In this document: one piece after another, positions 8,418 through 17,675 of the stretch
Layout: each line of letters starts with the position of its first letter
How positions within the stretch are numbered: position 1 is the stretch's first letter
Source of the DNA: CALODL01 sp942492115
GTDB lineage: Bacteria; Planctomycetota; Phycisphaerae; UBA1845; CAIVHJ01
NCBI GenBank assembly: GCA_942492115.1
Contig: CALODL010000021.1
Location: 1-64,000, forward strand
DNA: 64,000 bases
Direction: 5' to 3'
Program-made: the position numbers and the translations under genes
The notes under the pieces: model-generated
What the model was told of the DNA's origin: nothing
Seen by the model: only the letters and a program-made list of their open reading frames with translations
Databases searched by the model: none

Positions 8418-8633
8418 TTACGTCAGAACTCCTGCGAGGGAGCCGGGGTCGAGTCGCTTCGACTCGGTGGTGACGGTGGTCGGGTTGTGCTCGGTCGACA
8501 TGTGGTCGAAGCACACCCAGTTCGCACCGAACGACGCGCCGACGAGCTGACCGACAACGGAGGTCGAGCGCTGGGTTGCGTACGGGCGCGGCGACGCCGA
8601 GGCGATGATGGCGGTGGGCGTGATGCTCATCAT
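8418..8633 (-). CDS. Small protein of unknown function (71 aa)
   Basis: The start MMSITPTAIIASASPRPYA is preceded by AGGAGAGG five bases upstream, one of the best ribosome sites in the window, and the gene ends 27 bases before a strong intrinsic terminator. The product is 71 residues with no transmembrane helix; central text SVVGQLVGASFGANWVCFD, Thr/Ser-rich tail ending LAGVLT, one Cys. I recognise no family. It lies directly upstream of whiB on the same strand but is insulated by the terminator. Confidence 0.6.
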   Translation of the reverse strand: MMSITPTAIIASASPRPYATQRSTSVVGQLVGASFGANWVCFDHMSTEHNPTTVTTESKRLDPGSLAGVLT

Positions 8634-8787
8634 GGTTCCTCTCCTGTCGTCGTGGGCGCCGAAGTGCCGACCCGGATGAATACCCAACCACGTTCCGGCA
8701 CGCCGGGTCAAGGGAGTTTCTCGACGATCGGAGAAATTCGCGACTCGAACGTTTGTCGGTCACCGACACGCCGACAAGAGTGAGCGA

Positions 8788-9834
8788 GTGGATCTCGTGT
8801 TGTTCGCCGTCGGTTGGATCCTCGGGTGGTTCCTGCTGTGGCGGCTCCGCCCGCTGCCGGCAGCAGTGGACGCAACCGACCGTCCGGCCATCGCGATCGT
8901 GATCCCGGCACGGAACGAAGCCGAGGCGCTACCGCACCTCCTGCCGACGCTCGTCGCGCAGCTGCGAACCGGCGACGAACTCGTCGTCGTCGACGATCAC
9001 TCGACCGATGCGACCACCGACGTGGCGACGAGGCTCGGCGCGCACGTCGTCACGCCACCCGACCTCCCCGACGGCTGGCTGGGCAAACCACATGCCTGCT
9101 GGCATGGCGCAGGCTCGACCGAGGCGCCGCTGCTGCTCTTCGTCGATGCCGACGTTCGGCCGGCACCCGACCTGCTCGATCGCATGGCCGCTGCCGTCAC
9201 GGCTGCCCCCGCGTCGGTCGTCTCGATGCAGCCGTGGCACCAGACAGGACGGTGGGTCGAGCAGGCGAGCCTGCTCGCCAACATCACCGCCCTGATGGGC
9301 ACGGGAGGTTTCACCGTCGCCGGGCCGCGAGCGGCCGCAACGATGGCGTTCGGTCCGGTGTTGGCGGTCGAGCGATCGGTCTACGACGAGGCGGGCGGCC
9401 ATGGCGCCGTACGCACGATGCACACCGAGGACATCGGGCTCGCGCGGGCGGTCGGAAGGTCACAGCTCTACTCGGGCCGGCCCGACACGGCGTTCCGGAT
9501 GTACCCCGAGGGCCTCGGTCAACTCGTGCAGGGCTGGACCCGCAGCATCGCCACCGGCGCCCGCTTCACACGATGGTGGCTGTCGGTCGCCGTAGCGCTG
9601 TGGGTGTGGTCACTGGCCGGCGGCTGGATCGCGGAGCCGCTGGTGTACCCGCTGAGCGCCATGCAGTTCTGGGTCCTCGGTCGTCGCGCCGGTTCGATGC
9701 ACCCGGTCACGGCACTGCTGTACCCGTTGGCGGTGGCGGTGTTCGTCTGGATCTTCCTGCGAAGCCTGTTCGCCATGGTGTTCCGACGTGACGTGACGTG
9801 GAAGCAGCGGTCGGTGGCCGCCCGACCCGACTGA
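8788..9834 (+). CDS. Family 2 glycosyltransferase, CrtQ-like membrane type
   Basis: The protein of 348 residues opens with a membrane helix (VLFAVGWILGWFLLW), then a GT-A domain: AIVIPARNEAEALPHLLPTL, VVVDDHSTD, GWLGKPHACWHGA, LLFVDADVR (DxD metal/nucleotide-sugar site), acceptor motif MHTEDIGLARAV and QGWTRSIATGA. Two or three C-terminal helices follow (ALWVWSLAGGWIAE, TALLYPLAVAVFVWIFL). This layout matches glycosyltransferases of carotenoid or lipid glycosides such as CrtQ; the acceptor is unknown. GTG start at 8788; its 3' end faces the convergent quinone reductase 11 bases away. Confidence 0.8.
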   Translation: MDLVLFAVGWILGWFLLWRLRPLPAAVDATDRPAIAIVIPARNEAEALPHLLPTLVAQLRTGDELVVVDDHSTDATTDVATRLGAHVVTPPDLPDGWLGKPHACWHGAGSTEAPLLLFVDADVRPAPDLLDRMAAAVTAAPASVVSMQPWHQTGRWVEQASLLANITALMGTGGFTVAGPRAAATMAFGPVLAVERSVYDEAGGHGAVRTMHTEDIGLARAVGRSQLYSGRPDTAFRMYPEGLGQLVQGWTRSIATGARFTRWWLSVAVALWVWSLAGGWIAEPLVYPLSAMQFWVLGRRAGSMHPVTALLYPLAVAVFVWIFLRSLFAMVFRRDVTWKQRSVAARPD

Positions 9835-9845
9835 GCGGCGCCGAC

Positions 9846-10823
9846 TCAGAGATCGATCAGGATCTTGCCGACGTTGGCGTTGGCTTCCATGTGCCGGTGG
9901 GCGTCGGCGATGTCATCGAAGGCGTAGCGCGAGTCGATCACTGGGCGCATCGCACCGCTGTCGAACAGCGGGAGCATCTCGGCGATGAACCGTTGGCTGA
10001 GCGCCAGCTTGCGCTCGACGGGGCGTGCTCGCAAGGTCGTGCCGATCCAGGTGATGCGCTTCGACAGGATCAGCCCGACGTTGACCGACGCCTTGGCGCC
10101 CCCCATCAGCCCGACCTGCACGATCGTGCCGTCCATCCGCGACCGCAGTGAGGTTCCGATCGGTCTCGTCGCCGCCGATCACGTCGAGCACGACGTCGAC
10201 TCCGGCGGGCACCGCCTCGTCGAGGGCGCCGAGCCAGTCGGACGGGCTGCGCTCCAGCACGACGTCTGCGCCGAGTGCCCGACAGGAGTCCATCTTCCCA
10301 GCGGAACAGGTGACGGCGATCCGTGCGCCGATCGCCTTGGCGATCTGGATCCCGGCCGTACCGACCCCCGACGCGCCGGCATGCACCAGCGCCCACCGAC
10401 CGCTGGTGAGCCCGCCCTGCACGACGAGCGCGTCCCACGCCGTGAGGAACACCTCGGGAACCGCTGCCGCCTCGGCGGAGGCGACACCAGCGGGGACGGG
10501 CAGCGCCTGTCGGGCATGGGTGACGACCTTCTCGGCGTAGCAGCCACCGGCTTCGATTCCCATCGCACGGTCGCCGACCGACCAGCCCGTGACGTCAGCA
10601 CCGACCTCCGGACACGATGCCGGAGTACTCGAGTCCGGGGATCTCGAGCGGCTGGTTGCGTGGATCGGGGTACATGCCCATCCGCTGGAGGATGTCGGCA
10701 CGGTTGATCGCCGTGTGCTCGACGTCGACGACGATCTCGTCACGGCCTGGTGTCGGGATCGTCGACCTCCTCGATCGTCAACACCTCGGGGCCACCATGG
10801 GAGCGAAGGACGACTGCGCGCAT
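9846..10823 (-). CDS. NAD(P)H quinone oxidoreductase, PIG3 family (frameshifted)
   Basis: The start MRAVVLRSHGGPEVLTIEEV is characteristic of PIG3-type medium-chain reductases, and AINRADILQRMGMYPDP continues it after a frame error near 10,745. A second error near 10,610 precedes EVGADVTGWSVGDRAMG. The Rossmann part is intact (GGLTSGRWALVHAGASGVG, AIQ-type helix AGIQIAKAIGARIAVTCS). A third shift near 10,140 leads into the end (IVQVGLMGGAKASVNVGLI to GKILIDL). It reduces quinones or related electrophiles with NADPH in the cytoplasm. About 325 residues once corrected. Confidence 0.8.
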
Positions 10824-11006
10824 CTGCCGGAACCTATCGGTTCCGGCAGACGGCGTGGAGGGTCGGGGATTGGAGGACCCGAGCCTCCATCAGGCGATTG
10901 CCGCTCCCCAAGGACATCTTTCGAAGCGGACGATCGCAAACCTGTTGACGTTGCCTCCACTTCGAACGTACCCCCGCGGGTATGGCGGGGGTACGGCCAA
11001 TGGACC

Positions 11007-11624
11007 CTATTCTGCGGGTGGGCCGGCCGGCGGCGCCGGCCTCGGCCGGGCTACGGCATCCGCGGCAGACCCGTCGGAGCCGGCCGTCACGAAGACGTGT
11101 TCGCGGTAGTAGGCCATCTCACGAATCGACTCACGGATGTCGTCGAGTGCTCGATGCGAGCCTTGGCCGCGCGGGCGGTCGGCGTCGATGCCGGGATACC
11201 ACCGCTTGACGAGTTCCTTCACGCTCGACACGTCGATCGAGCGGTAGTGGAGGTGGTTCTCGATGTCCGGGAGGTACGCCGCGAGAAACCGGCGATCGGT
11301 GCCGATCGAGTTGCCGCACAGCGGCACGGTCGCAGCCTCGGGTACGTGCTGCTTGATGAACTCGAGTGTTGCGGCACCGGCCGCCTCGAGACTGATCTCG
11401 GAGGCCTTGATCTGGTCGAGCAGGCCCGACTTGGTGTGCATGTCGACCACGAACGGGTCCATCCGCGCCAAGACGTCATCGGGTTGGTGGACCACCAGGT
11501 CCGGCCCCTCGGCGATGATCGTCAACTCGTCGTCGGTCACGATGGTCGCGATCTCGACGATCACGTCGGACGTGTGATCGAGTCCGGTCATCTCCAGGTC
11601 CATCCACACCAGCATCGACATCAC
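11007..11624 (-). CDS. orn: Oligoribonuclease
   Basis: A DEDDh-type 3'-5' exoribonuclease that degrades nanoRNAs and dinucleotides such as pGpG. Motif I is WMDLEMTGLDHTSDVIVEIA, motif II LCGNSIGTDRRFLAAYLP, and the catalytic His lies in QGSHRALDDIRESIREM. The core of about 180 residues is standard; a Pro/Ala-rich tail (AVARPRPAPPAGPPAE) is extra. Start at the first of two close Mets (MMSMLVWMD). Confidence 0.9.
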   Translation of the reverse strand: MMSMLVWMDLEMTGLDHTSDVIVEIATIVTDDELTIIAEGPDLVVHQPDDVLARMDPFVVDMHTKSGLLDQIKASEISLEAAGAATLEFIKQHVPEAATVPLCGNSIGTDRRFLAAYLPDIENHLHYRSIDVSSVKELVKRWYPGIDADRPRGQGSHRALDDIRESIREMAYYREHVFVTAGSDGSAADAVARPRPAPPAGPPAE

Positions 11625-11655
11625 ACTAGGGCCGAGATGCTGCGATCATGGGTCG

Positions 11656-12294
11656 ATGTCCGCCTTCGCCACCCTCCTCGCGCAGCCAGGGGTCGAAGAG
11701 GTCAGCGAACTGCGCGGTCGCGTCGGCTTCATGGCCTACCACGGCGGCGCGCTCGAGGCGATGACCGACGTGATCGCCCGCCGGGCCGCCGAGGTGGCAT
11801 CGGCCTCGTGCTACAGCGTGATCCAGCCGCCCGGCATGCGGGAGCACCTGTCGTCGATCAAGGTCAACCCCGACGAGTCCGAGGCGCTGGCGACCTTCGT
11901 CGAACACGTCGACATCGTGATCACCGTGCACGGCTACGGCCGCCGCGGGCTGTTCGGATCGCTGCTGCTCGGCGGCGCCAACCGCCCGTTCGCCGAACAT
12001 GTCGGCAACTCGCTCCGGCGGACCCTGCCGGCATACGACATCCGAACCGAGATCGATGCGATCCCGCAACCACTTCGTGGGCTCCATCCTGCAAACCCGG
12101 TGAACCTGCCACGCGACGGCGGCGTCCAGATCGAGCTGCCGCCTCGCGTCCGCGGGTCGAGCCCGCTCTGGTGGGACTGGGAGGGGCCCGGCCTGACCCC
12201 GCACACCGAGTCGCTCATCGACGGGCTGACCGAGGCCGCGTCGTCGTGGAGCGACACTGCGCTCCGGCAGGAATCGCCGCCTTCAGACGGGTAG
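11656..12294 (+). CDS. Poly-gamma-glutamate hydrolase-like protein (DUF867/YjqB type)
   Basis: The protein of 212 residues contains GFMAYHGGALEAMTDVIAR, IVITVHGYGRRGLFGSLLLGG and IELPPRVRG, matching the Zn-dependent gamma-PGA hydrolase family (PF05908), in which the HGG and VHGY segments carry metal-binding residues. Substrate here is not known; related proteins in phage and Bacillus cut poly-gamma-glutamate. No signal peptide is visible, so it is likely cytoplasmic. It is divergent from orn (31 bases between starts) and overlaps the 3' end of the convergent histidine kinase by 12 bases. Confidence 0.65.
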   Translation: MSAFATLLAQPGVEEVSELRGRVGFMAYHGGALEAMTDVIARRAAEVASASCYSVIQPPGMREHLSSIKVNPDESEALATFVEHVDIVITVHGYGRRGLFGSLLLGGANRPFAEHVGNSLRRTLPAYDIRTEIDAIPQPLRGLHPANPVNLPRDGGVQIELPPRVRGSSPLWWDWEGPGLTPHTESLIDGLTEAASSWSDTALRQESPPSDG

Positions 12295-13314
12295 CGCCAG
12301 CTCGACCACGCCGCCCGGACCGTCGGCGATACCGATCGTGCCGCCGTGCGCCGTCACGATGCCCCGTGCGATCGACAGTCCCAGCCCGGCAGTACCGGTG
12401 CGAAGGTCGCGGGCAGGATCGGCCCGGGTGAACGGCTCGAAGGCTCGTTCGCGAAAGTCGGGTGGGAACCCCTCGCCCTCGTCGACCACCCGCAGCGTGG
12501 CGCGCTGCGGGTTCGAGGCGACCTGGACCAGCACCACCGAGTCGTCGGGTGCGTGCCGGATGGCGTTCTCGAGGAGATTGCGGATCACTCGGGCGAGCTG
12601 CGACGCGTCGGCATCGACGGTGACGCGTTCGTCGGCTTCGAGCAGCAAGGCCACCTGGCGGGACTCGGCCAGCGGACGCAGCGTCTCCATCGCCTCGTCG
12701 GCGAGCTCGGTGAGGTCGAGACGGGTGCGTGTCATCCCGATCGTGCCGCTGACGATACGGCTGTGGAGCTGGAGGTCGTCGACCAACGATGCCAGTGCCT
12801 GGATCTGTCGTTCCATGCCGGACAGGTAGGCGTCGGGGTCGGGCGCGACGCCATCGCGAATCGCCTCGACCGAGGCGCGCAACGCTGCGAGCGGTGTGCG
12901 CAGATCGTGCGAGATCGCCGAGAGCATCACGGCTCGCTCCTGCTCGATGGCGTCGAGCCGGTCGACCATCTTGTCGAACATCGCAGCTGCCTCGCCGAGC
13001 TCGTCGGAACGGATCACACCGGTGCGCGCCCCGAGGTCGCCGTCGGCCACTCGCATTGCGGCGTCGCAGATCTTGGAGGCATCTCGGGCAACGGGGCGCG
13101 CCATCAGCATGGCCACCAGGGCGGCACCGAGCACGGCGGGCACGAGCACCCACATCAGCAGGCGCTGGTCCTGGTCGTTGATGAACATCGACTGCGCTGC
13201 GATGGCGATCATCAACACCGCGACGCCGAGCACGGCGAGCATTGCCACGACGAAGCGCACGCCGATGCGGTCGAGCGGCCGCATCGATCGTCGGCGCTCG
13301 ACGGTTCCCGTCAC
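12283..13314 (-). CDS. Two-component sensor histidine kinase
   Basis: The GTG start at 13314 overlaps the response regulator's TGA (GTGA), so the pair is translationally coupled; 343 residues. Two adjacent helices (VVAMLAVLGVAVLMIAIAA and MWVLVPAVLGAALVAMLMA) are joined by only about 12 extracytoplasmic residues, so there is almost no external sensor. Then HAMP (ARPVARDASKICDAAMRVAD), H-box SAISHDLRTPLAALR, N-box RNLLENAIRHAP, G-boxes VVDEGEGFPP and GTAGLGLSIARGIV. The signal is probably membrane-derived or comes from a partner protein. Confidence 0.9.
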   Translation of the reverse strand: MTGTVERRRSMRPLDRIGVRFVVAMLAVLGVAVLMIAIAAQSMFINDQDQRLLMWVLVPAVLGAALVAMLMARPVARDASKICDAAMRVADGDLGARTGVIRSDELGEAAAMFDKMVDRLDAIEQERAVMLSAISHDLRTPLAALRASVEAIRDGVAPDPDAYLSGMERQIQALASLVDDLQLHSRIVSGTIGMTRTRLDLTELADEAMETLRPLAESRQVALLLEADERVTVDADASQLARVIRNLLENAIRHAPDDSVVLVQVASNPQRATLRVVDEGEGFPPDFRERAFEPFTRADPARDLRTGTAGLGLSIARGIVTAHGGTIGIADGPGGVVELALPV

Positions 13315-13994
13315 GGCTCGAACCGGTAGCCGACACCCCACACGGTGGTGATCCAGCGCGGGTGTTCGGGATCGTCTTCGATCTTGTTGCGAATCCGCCG
13401 GACGTGCACGGTCACCGTTGCGGGGTCCTGCCACTCCGGCGACGACTGCCAGACCGATTCGAGCAGCTGCGCCCGCGAGAACACCTGACGGGGTGAGGCT
13501 GCGAGGAACGCGAGCACGTCGAACTCCTTGGGCGTCATCTCGACGATCCGATCCTCGAGTGTGACCTGTCGGCTCAGGGGGTCGACGGTGAGCGCTCCAT
13601 GCACGATCGGTCCGGGCGCGGTGGCCTGACGGCCGTTGGTGCGGCGCAGGACACCGTTGACCCGCGCGGCCAGTTCGCGCGGCGAGAACGGTTTGACGAC
13701 GTAGTCGTCGGCTCCCAGCTCGAGTCCGGCGACGCGGTCGGATTCCTCGGCACGCGCCGTCAGCATGATCACCGGGATGTCGCTCGTGGCGCGCACTCGT
13801 CGGAGCACGTCGAGGCCGTGCACACCGGGCAGCATCATGTCGAGCACGACGAGGTCGGGCGGATCGGCGTCGAGCAGTTCGAGCGCAACCGTTCCGTCAC
13901 CGGCCTCGGCGACTTCATGGCCATCGCGCCGCAGGTATCCGACGACCACCTCGCGCACGGTCGGCTCGTCGTCGACCACCAGCACCTTCGTCAT
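13311..13994 (-). CDS. OmpR/PhoB-family response regulator
   Basis: 227 residues. Receiver: KVLVVDDEPTVREVV (acidic pocket), LVVLDMMLPGVHGLDVL (phospho-acceptor Asp), VIMLTARAEE (Thr switch), VVKPFSPRELAARV (Lys). Winged helix: MTPKEFDVLAFLAASPRQVF, then TVTVHVRRIRNKIEDDPEHP and TVWGVGYRFEP. It is first gene of an operon with the kinase at 12283-13314. The start MTKVLVVDDEP is unambiguous. Targets unknown. Confidence 0.92.
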   Translation of the reverse strand: MTKVLVVDDEPTVREVVVGYLRRDGHEVAEAGDGTVALELLDADPPDLVVLDMMLPGVHGLDVLRRVRATSDIPVIMLTARAEESDRVAGLELGADDYVVKPFSPRELAARVNGVLRRTNGRQATAPGPIVHGALTVDPLSRQVTLEDRIVEMTPKEFDVLAFLAASPRQVFSRAQLLESVWQSSPEWQDPATVTVHVRRIRNKIEDDPEHPRWITTVWGVGYRFEP

Positions 13995-14083
13995 CGCGAC
14001 AGCCTCGCCCCTCGCCGCCCGGCGATCAACCCTCCTCCCCCCAGTTTCCCGATCGTTCCCTCCATCCCCCACCAGTCCCCTTC

Positions 14084-14208
14084 CCGAAAAATGCGCGCCG
14101 TGTTGTCGCAGGCGGGCAGATTCGCGCACATTTCGATGCTCGTTCGACCGCAATTGCCAAATGTGCGCAGATCGTGCCGCCCATGACGGCCCGGCGCACA
14201 TTTTTCGG
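14084..14208. repeat. 125-base long imperfect inverted repeat
   Basis: Outer arms 14084-14100 and 14192-14208 (CCGAAAAATGCGCGCCG and its near-complement) pair over 17 positions with one mismatch. Inside, two more copies of the motif AAATGTGCGC, at about 14133-14142 (inverted) and 14159-14168, pair again, so the whole segment folds into one long hairpin around a loop near 14143-14158. It lies between the response regulator start and the pdxH stop, both on the minus strand. It may be a MITE-like element, a structured RNA or a terminator; I cannot tell which. Confidence 0.6.
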
Positions 14209-14289
14209 AAGGGGTGGGGGCCGCCGGTGGGGTGGGGCGAGGCCGGCGGGTGGGGCGGGCGGGCGGGGCGACGGGGCGGGGCGACGGGG
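14209..14289. repeat. G-rich low-complexity tract
   Basis: About 80 bases made almost entirely of GGGG-containing words (GGGGTGGGGCGAGG, GGGGCGGGGCG) downstream of pdxH and abutting the long hairpin. The + strand could form G-quadruplexes; the minus transcript would be C-rich. No coding content. Confidence 0.55.
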
Positions 14290-14976
14290 TCAGGGGGCGA
14301 GGCGGGCGACGGTCCAGACCGGATCCGCTCCCTCGGTTGCATCTGCTGCGAGTCGGTATCGGAAGCGGTCGTGGAGTCGGCTCGGGCGACCCTGCCAGAA
14401 CTCCCACTCGAAGGGGACCAGCCGCCACCCGCCCCACTGCGGCGGACGAGGGACCTCGGCGTCGGCGAAGCGTTCATCGAACGCGATCAACCGCTCTTCG
14501 AGCTCGCCACGCTGACCGATCTCCTCGCTCTGCGGTGACGCCCACGCACCGAGTTGGCTGGGGCGCGGGCGCGAGGCGAAGTACGCGTCACTGTCGGCGT
14601 CGGCGATCCGCTCGACTCGGGCACGAACACGAACCTGTCGGTGCAGGTCGAGCCACGAGAACACCCCCGAGGCCACTGGCGCCGCCGCGAGTTGACGGCT
14701 CTTGGCGCTGTCGTAGTTGGTGTAGAACACCAGGCCATCACGGTCGGCGCTGCGCACGAGCACGATCCGTGCGTCGGGCACACCATCGTCACCGATGGTG
14801 CCGAGCGTCATCGCGTTCGGTTCGGCAACACCACCCTCGAGCGCGTCGACGTGCCAGCGATGCCACTGCGCCACCGGGTCGGCGACGAGGTCGTCGACGT
14901 CGAGACCCGCTGTCTCGTACTGGACGCGCCGCCCCCACAGCTCGGCACGGCGGTCGGGAGCAGCCCAGTCGGTCAT
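14290..14976 (-). CDS. pdxH: Pyridoxamine 5'-phosphate oxidase
   Basis: 228 residues. FMN- and substrate-binding text is clear: EPNAMTLGTIGDDGVPDARIVLVR (split motif), YTNYDSAKSRQLAA, and C-terminal PQWGGWRLVPFEWEFWQGR with RLHDRFRYRLA. It oxidises pyridoxamine or pyridoxine phosphate to PLP in the cytoplasm. The start MTDWAAPDRR lies 4 bases after the serS stop, so the two form an operon. Confidence 0.92.
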   Translation of the reverse strand: MTDWAAPDRRAELWGRRVQYETAGLDVDDLVADPVAQWHRWHVDALEGGVAEPNAMTLGTIGDDGVPDARIVLVRSADRDGLVFYTNYDSAKSRQLAAAPVASGVFSWLDLHRQVRVRARVERIADADSDAYFASRPRPSQLGAWASPQSEEIGQRGELEERLIAFDERFADAEVPRPPQWGGWRLVPFEWEFWQGRPSRLHDRFRYRLAADATEGADPVWTVARLAP

Positions 14977-14980
14977 CGGA

Positions 14981-16305
14981 TCACTCTGCCTTGTCCTTCG
15001 AGGGTGCTTCGATGCGTTCGATGCCACGCATGTAGGGCCGCAGCACCTCGGGCACGGTGACCGAACCGTCGACGTTGCGGTAGTTCTCGATGATCGCCGC
15101 CCAGACCCGTGGCACCGCGAGCGCGGAACCGTTGAGCGTGTGGGCGAACTCGGTGCCCTTGACGGGCTTGCCGTCGGCGTCGTGCCGCTTGAATCGGACG
15201 TTGCCCCGTCGGGCCTGGTAGTCGCCGAACCAGCTGATCGACGACACCTCGAGCCAGGTGTCGGCGCCCGGCGCGTACACCTCGACGTCGAAGCTGCGGT
15301 GATGGCTCTGCCCCATGTCACCGGTGCAGATCTCGATGATGCGGTACGGCAGCCCCAGACCAGCGATGGCGCGTTCGGCGCGAGCGACCATGTCGGTGAG
15401 GAGCGCCGGCGCCTGCTCGGGGGTGGCGAACGCGAGGATCTCGACCTTGTCGAACTCGTGCGCACGAAGCATCCCTCGTGTGTCACGGCCAGCCGATCCG
15501 GCCTCGCGCCGATACGACGAGCTGTGGGCCATCACCCGAATCGGCAGCGCCGTGTCGTCGATGACCTCGTCGGCGTAGATCGAGGTCAGCGGCACCTCGG
15601 CGGTGGGGATGCACCACAGGTCGTCGCGTTCGATGGCGTAGGCGTCGTCGGCGAACTTCGGGAGCTGCCCGGTCGCCGTGAGCGTCGCCGTGCTCACCAG
15701 CGAAGGTGGCCGAACCTCCTCGTGCACGTCGGCGTTGAGGTCGAGGCCGTACTGGCACAGCGCCCGTGCGAGCGTGGCACCGGCCCCGCGCTGCATCGTG
15801 AACATGGCGCCGGAGATCTTGACGGCGCGCTCGTTGTCGAGAATCCCGAGCGCCGTCGCGGTCTCCCAGTGCGGCACACGCAGGTGCTCGGGGACGTCGT
15901 CGAGCAGCCCGACCGGGCCGGTCACCACGGGGTTGTCGGCCTCGTCGGCGCCGTCGGGCGCATCGGGTGCGGCAGGTTGGGGATGCCGAGCAGCAGCTCG
16001 CGCAGCGCCGCAGCGGTGTCGTCGTGCTCGCCCGCGAGCAGGCGTTCTTCGTCGCCGAGCTCGCGGCTCTCGTCCTGCAGCGCTTCGGCTGCAGCGACGT
16101 CGCCGTCGCGCCGGAGCTGTCCGACCTCCTTGGAGATCGAGTTCACCCGTGCCCGGATGGCGTCGCGGCGGCCGGTGATGTCGAGCAGGCGCCCGTCGAG
16201 GCGGGCGGCCTCGTCGACCTCGTCGAGCAACGACGCACTCCCGCGGCGGGCCAAGGCTGCTCGGACCTCGGGGAGGTCGGTGCGCAGGAGCCGCTGATCG
16301 ATCAC
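14981..16305 (-). CDS. serS: Seryl-tRNA synthetase (one frameshift)
   Basis: The N-terminal coiled-coil tRNA-binding arm (MIDQRLLRTDLPEVRAALA, through DGDVAAAEALQDESRELG) is in one frame. One missing base near 15,960 (in PHPDAPDGADE) separates it from the catalytic domain: VPLTSIYADEVI, motif 2 SSSYRREAGSAGRDTRGMLR, motif 3 NGSALAVPRVWAAIIENY. Total about 441 codons, normal. It charges tRNA-Ser; two tRNA-Ser genes lie in the same block. GTG start at 16305. An essential gene should be intact, so the shift is a consensus error. Confidence 0.9.
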
Positions 16306-16348
16306 GCCAACGAACGCTAGCGGTCAGCAGCGCCGCGGCGCCGATCGG

Positions 16349-17293
16349 TTACGACGAGCGCTCGTCCGGCGCGGCCGGCACCTGAGCGAATGCGCGCTCG
16401 ACGTCGGCAGTGGTCAGCGGCCGTCCCGAGTCGATCTCGCGATCACCGGTGAGCTCAGCATCGGGCATCGACTGCGGGCGCCGGTAACTGTCGGCATTCG
16501 TGGCGTAGTAGCCGACAGCGAACCGCCTGGAGAACAAGAAGATGATGATCGTCCACAGGAAGATCCCGCCGCCGGTCTTCATGATCGCACCGGCGAGCTG
16601 TTGGTCGTGTTGCACCGACAGTCCCCACACCCGCACCGGTTGGTCGTAGGTCTCGTACACCGCTCCCTCGGCGAACGTCAGCCATGCCGCGGGGATGGTC
16701 GGCACCAGCGACTGCACGAACAGGTAGACGCACTTGGCGAGCGGGCCGATCTGCAGTTCGGGGAACGGGCCGACCACCGGCATCCACATCAGCAGCGAGG
16801 CCATCACCACTGCGAAGTGCAACGAGTAGTGCAGCGGGCCGTTGTCGACCGAGGCGGTGACCACCCCGGGGATGTGGGTGACGATGACCACGACGTTGAA
16901 GACCACTGCGGCGATCACCGGCTTACACATGAAGGCGACGCCGCGGTAGAACTTGCCGTCGCCGACCAGCACCCGGAGCAGCCATTGAGGTGTCGCCATC
17001 AACACCAACGGCGGCAGGAAGTAGCTCAGCATCATGTGCTGCAGCATGTGTGCGGAGTACAGGTACTCCTCGCCGACGTCGTGGATCGGCCAGTCGCTGG
17101 CGACCCACAGCATCACCATGGCGCCGACGAAGCAGCCGATGTTGAACCGGCTGACGGGCGATTGGCCGGGCGGTACGGCCTTCGGGCCGATGACGCGCAC
17201 CATGTAGATGTACGAGCCGGTCAGGAATGCGACGAGCACCCAGACTTCCGGGTGCCACTGGTAACGCCAGGGATCGAGGACTTGGGCGAGCAT
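16349..17293 (-). CDS. ctaG: Cytochrome c oxidase assembly protein CtaG, caa3 type
   Basis: 314 residues with about seven helices. Family text: WLLRVLVGD, YSAHMLQHMMLSYFLPPLVL (His-rich), VVVIVTHIPGVV, YSLHFAVVMASLLMWMPVVG, ending in a hydrophilic tail. caa3_CtaG proteins are multi-pass membrane proteins needed for copper insertion or maturation of the oxidase. Last gene of the oxidase operon, 25 bases after ctaF. Confidence 0.85.
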   Translation of the reverse strand: MLAQVLDPWRYQWHPEVWVLVAFLTGSYIYMVRVIGPKAVPPGQSPVSRFNIGCFVGAMVMLWVASDWPIHDVGEEYLYSAHMLQHMMLSYFLPPLVLMATPQWLLRVLVGDGKFYRGVAFMCKPVIAAVVFNVVVIVTHIPGVVTASVDNGPLHYSLHFAVVMASLLMWMPVVGPFPELQIGPLAKCVYLFVQSLVPTIPAAWLTFAEGAVYETYDQPVRVWGLSVQHDQQLAGAIMKTGGGIFLWTIIIFLFSRRFAVGYYATNADSYRRPQSMPDAELTGDREIDSGRPLTTADVERAFAQVPAAPDERSS

Positions 17294-17318
17294 GGGGGGC
17301 TCCCCTCCGAGGGGGCGG

Positions 17319-17675
17319 TCAGTCGATGAAGAAGTGGAAGGTCGTCAGCATCACCGAATACAAGACGATGGCGCCGCCCAGTCCAACGTAGAAGCCGAAC
17401 TTGAACAGCTTGGCGTCGTGCTTGAGATGCATGAAGTAGCTGACGACGACGAAGAACTTGATCGCCATCATGATCAGCAGCGACGGGATCAGCAACGCCT
17501 CCGGCACGCCGGAGATCTCGGTGACCGCCACTTCCATCGCCGTGAGCACGGCGAGGAAGAGCGCGATCAAGATGTAGTTCTTGTCGGAGATCTCGTGGTG
17601 GTGGAGATCGTCGTGCTCGATGTTGCTGTGCTCGGCCACATCGGCCTCGGCGGAGAGGTTCGTGTCGCTGCTCAT
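17319..17675 (-). CDS. ctaF: Cytochrome c oxidase subunit IV-like
   Basis: 118 residues with an acidic N-terminus (EHSNIEHDDLHHHEISDKNY) and three helices (ILIALFLAVLTAMEVAV, LLIPSLLIMMAIKFFVVV, GFYVGLGGAIVLYSVML), plus the family motif SYFMHLKHD. This matches prokaryotic COX4, a small stabilising subunit. The ATG overlaps the ctaE stop (ATGA). Confidence 0.85.
   Translation of the reverse strand: MSSDTNLSAEADVAEHSNIEHDDLHHHEISDKNYILIALFLAVLTAMEVAVTEISGVPEALLIPSLLIMMAIKFFVVVSYFMHLKHDAKLFKFGFYVGLGGAIVLYSVMLTTFHFFID

Noticed and set aside
14981..16305. Programmed ribosomal frameshifting in serS, pilB and others
   Set aside because: No slippery heptamer with downstream structure is evident, and shifts occur in far too many unrelated genes.
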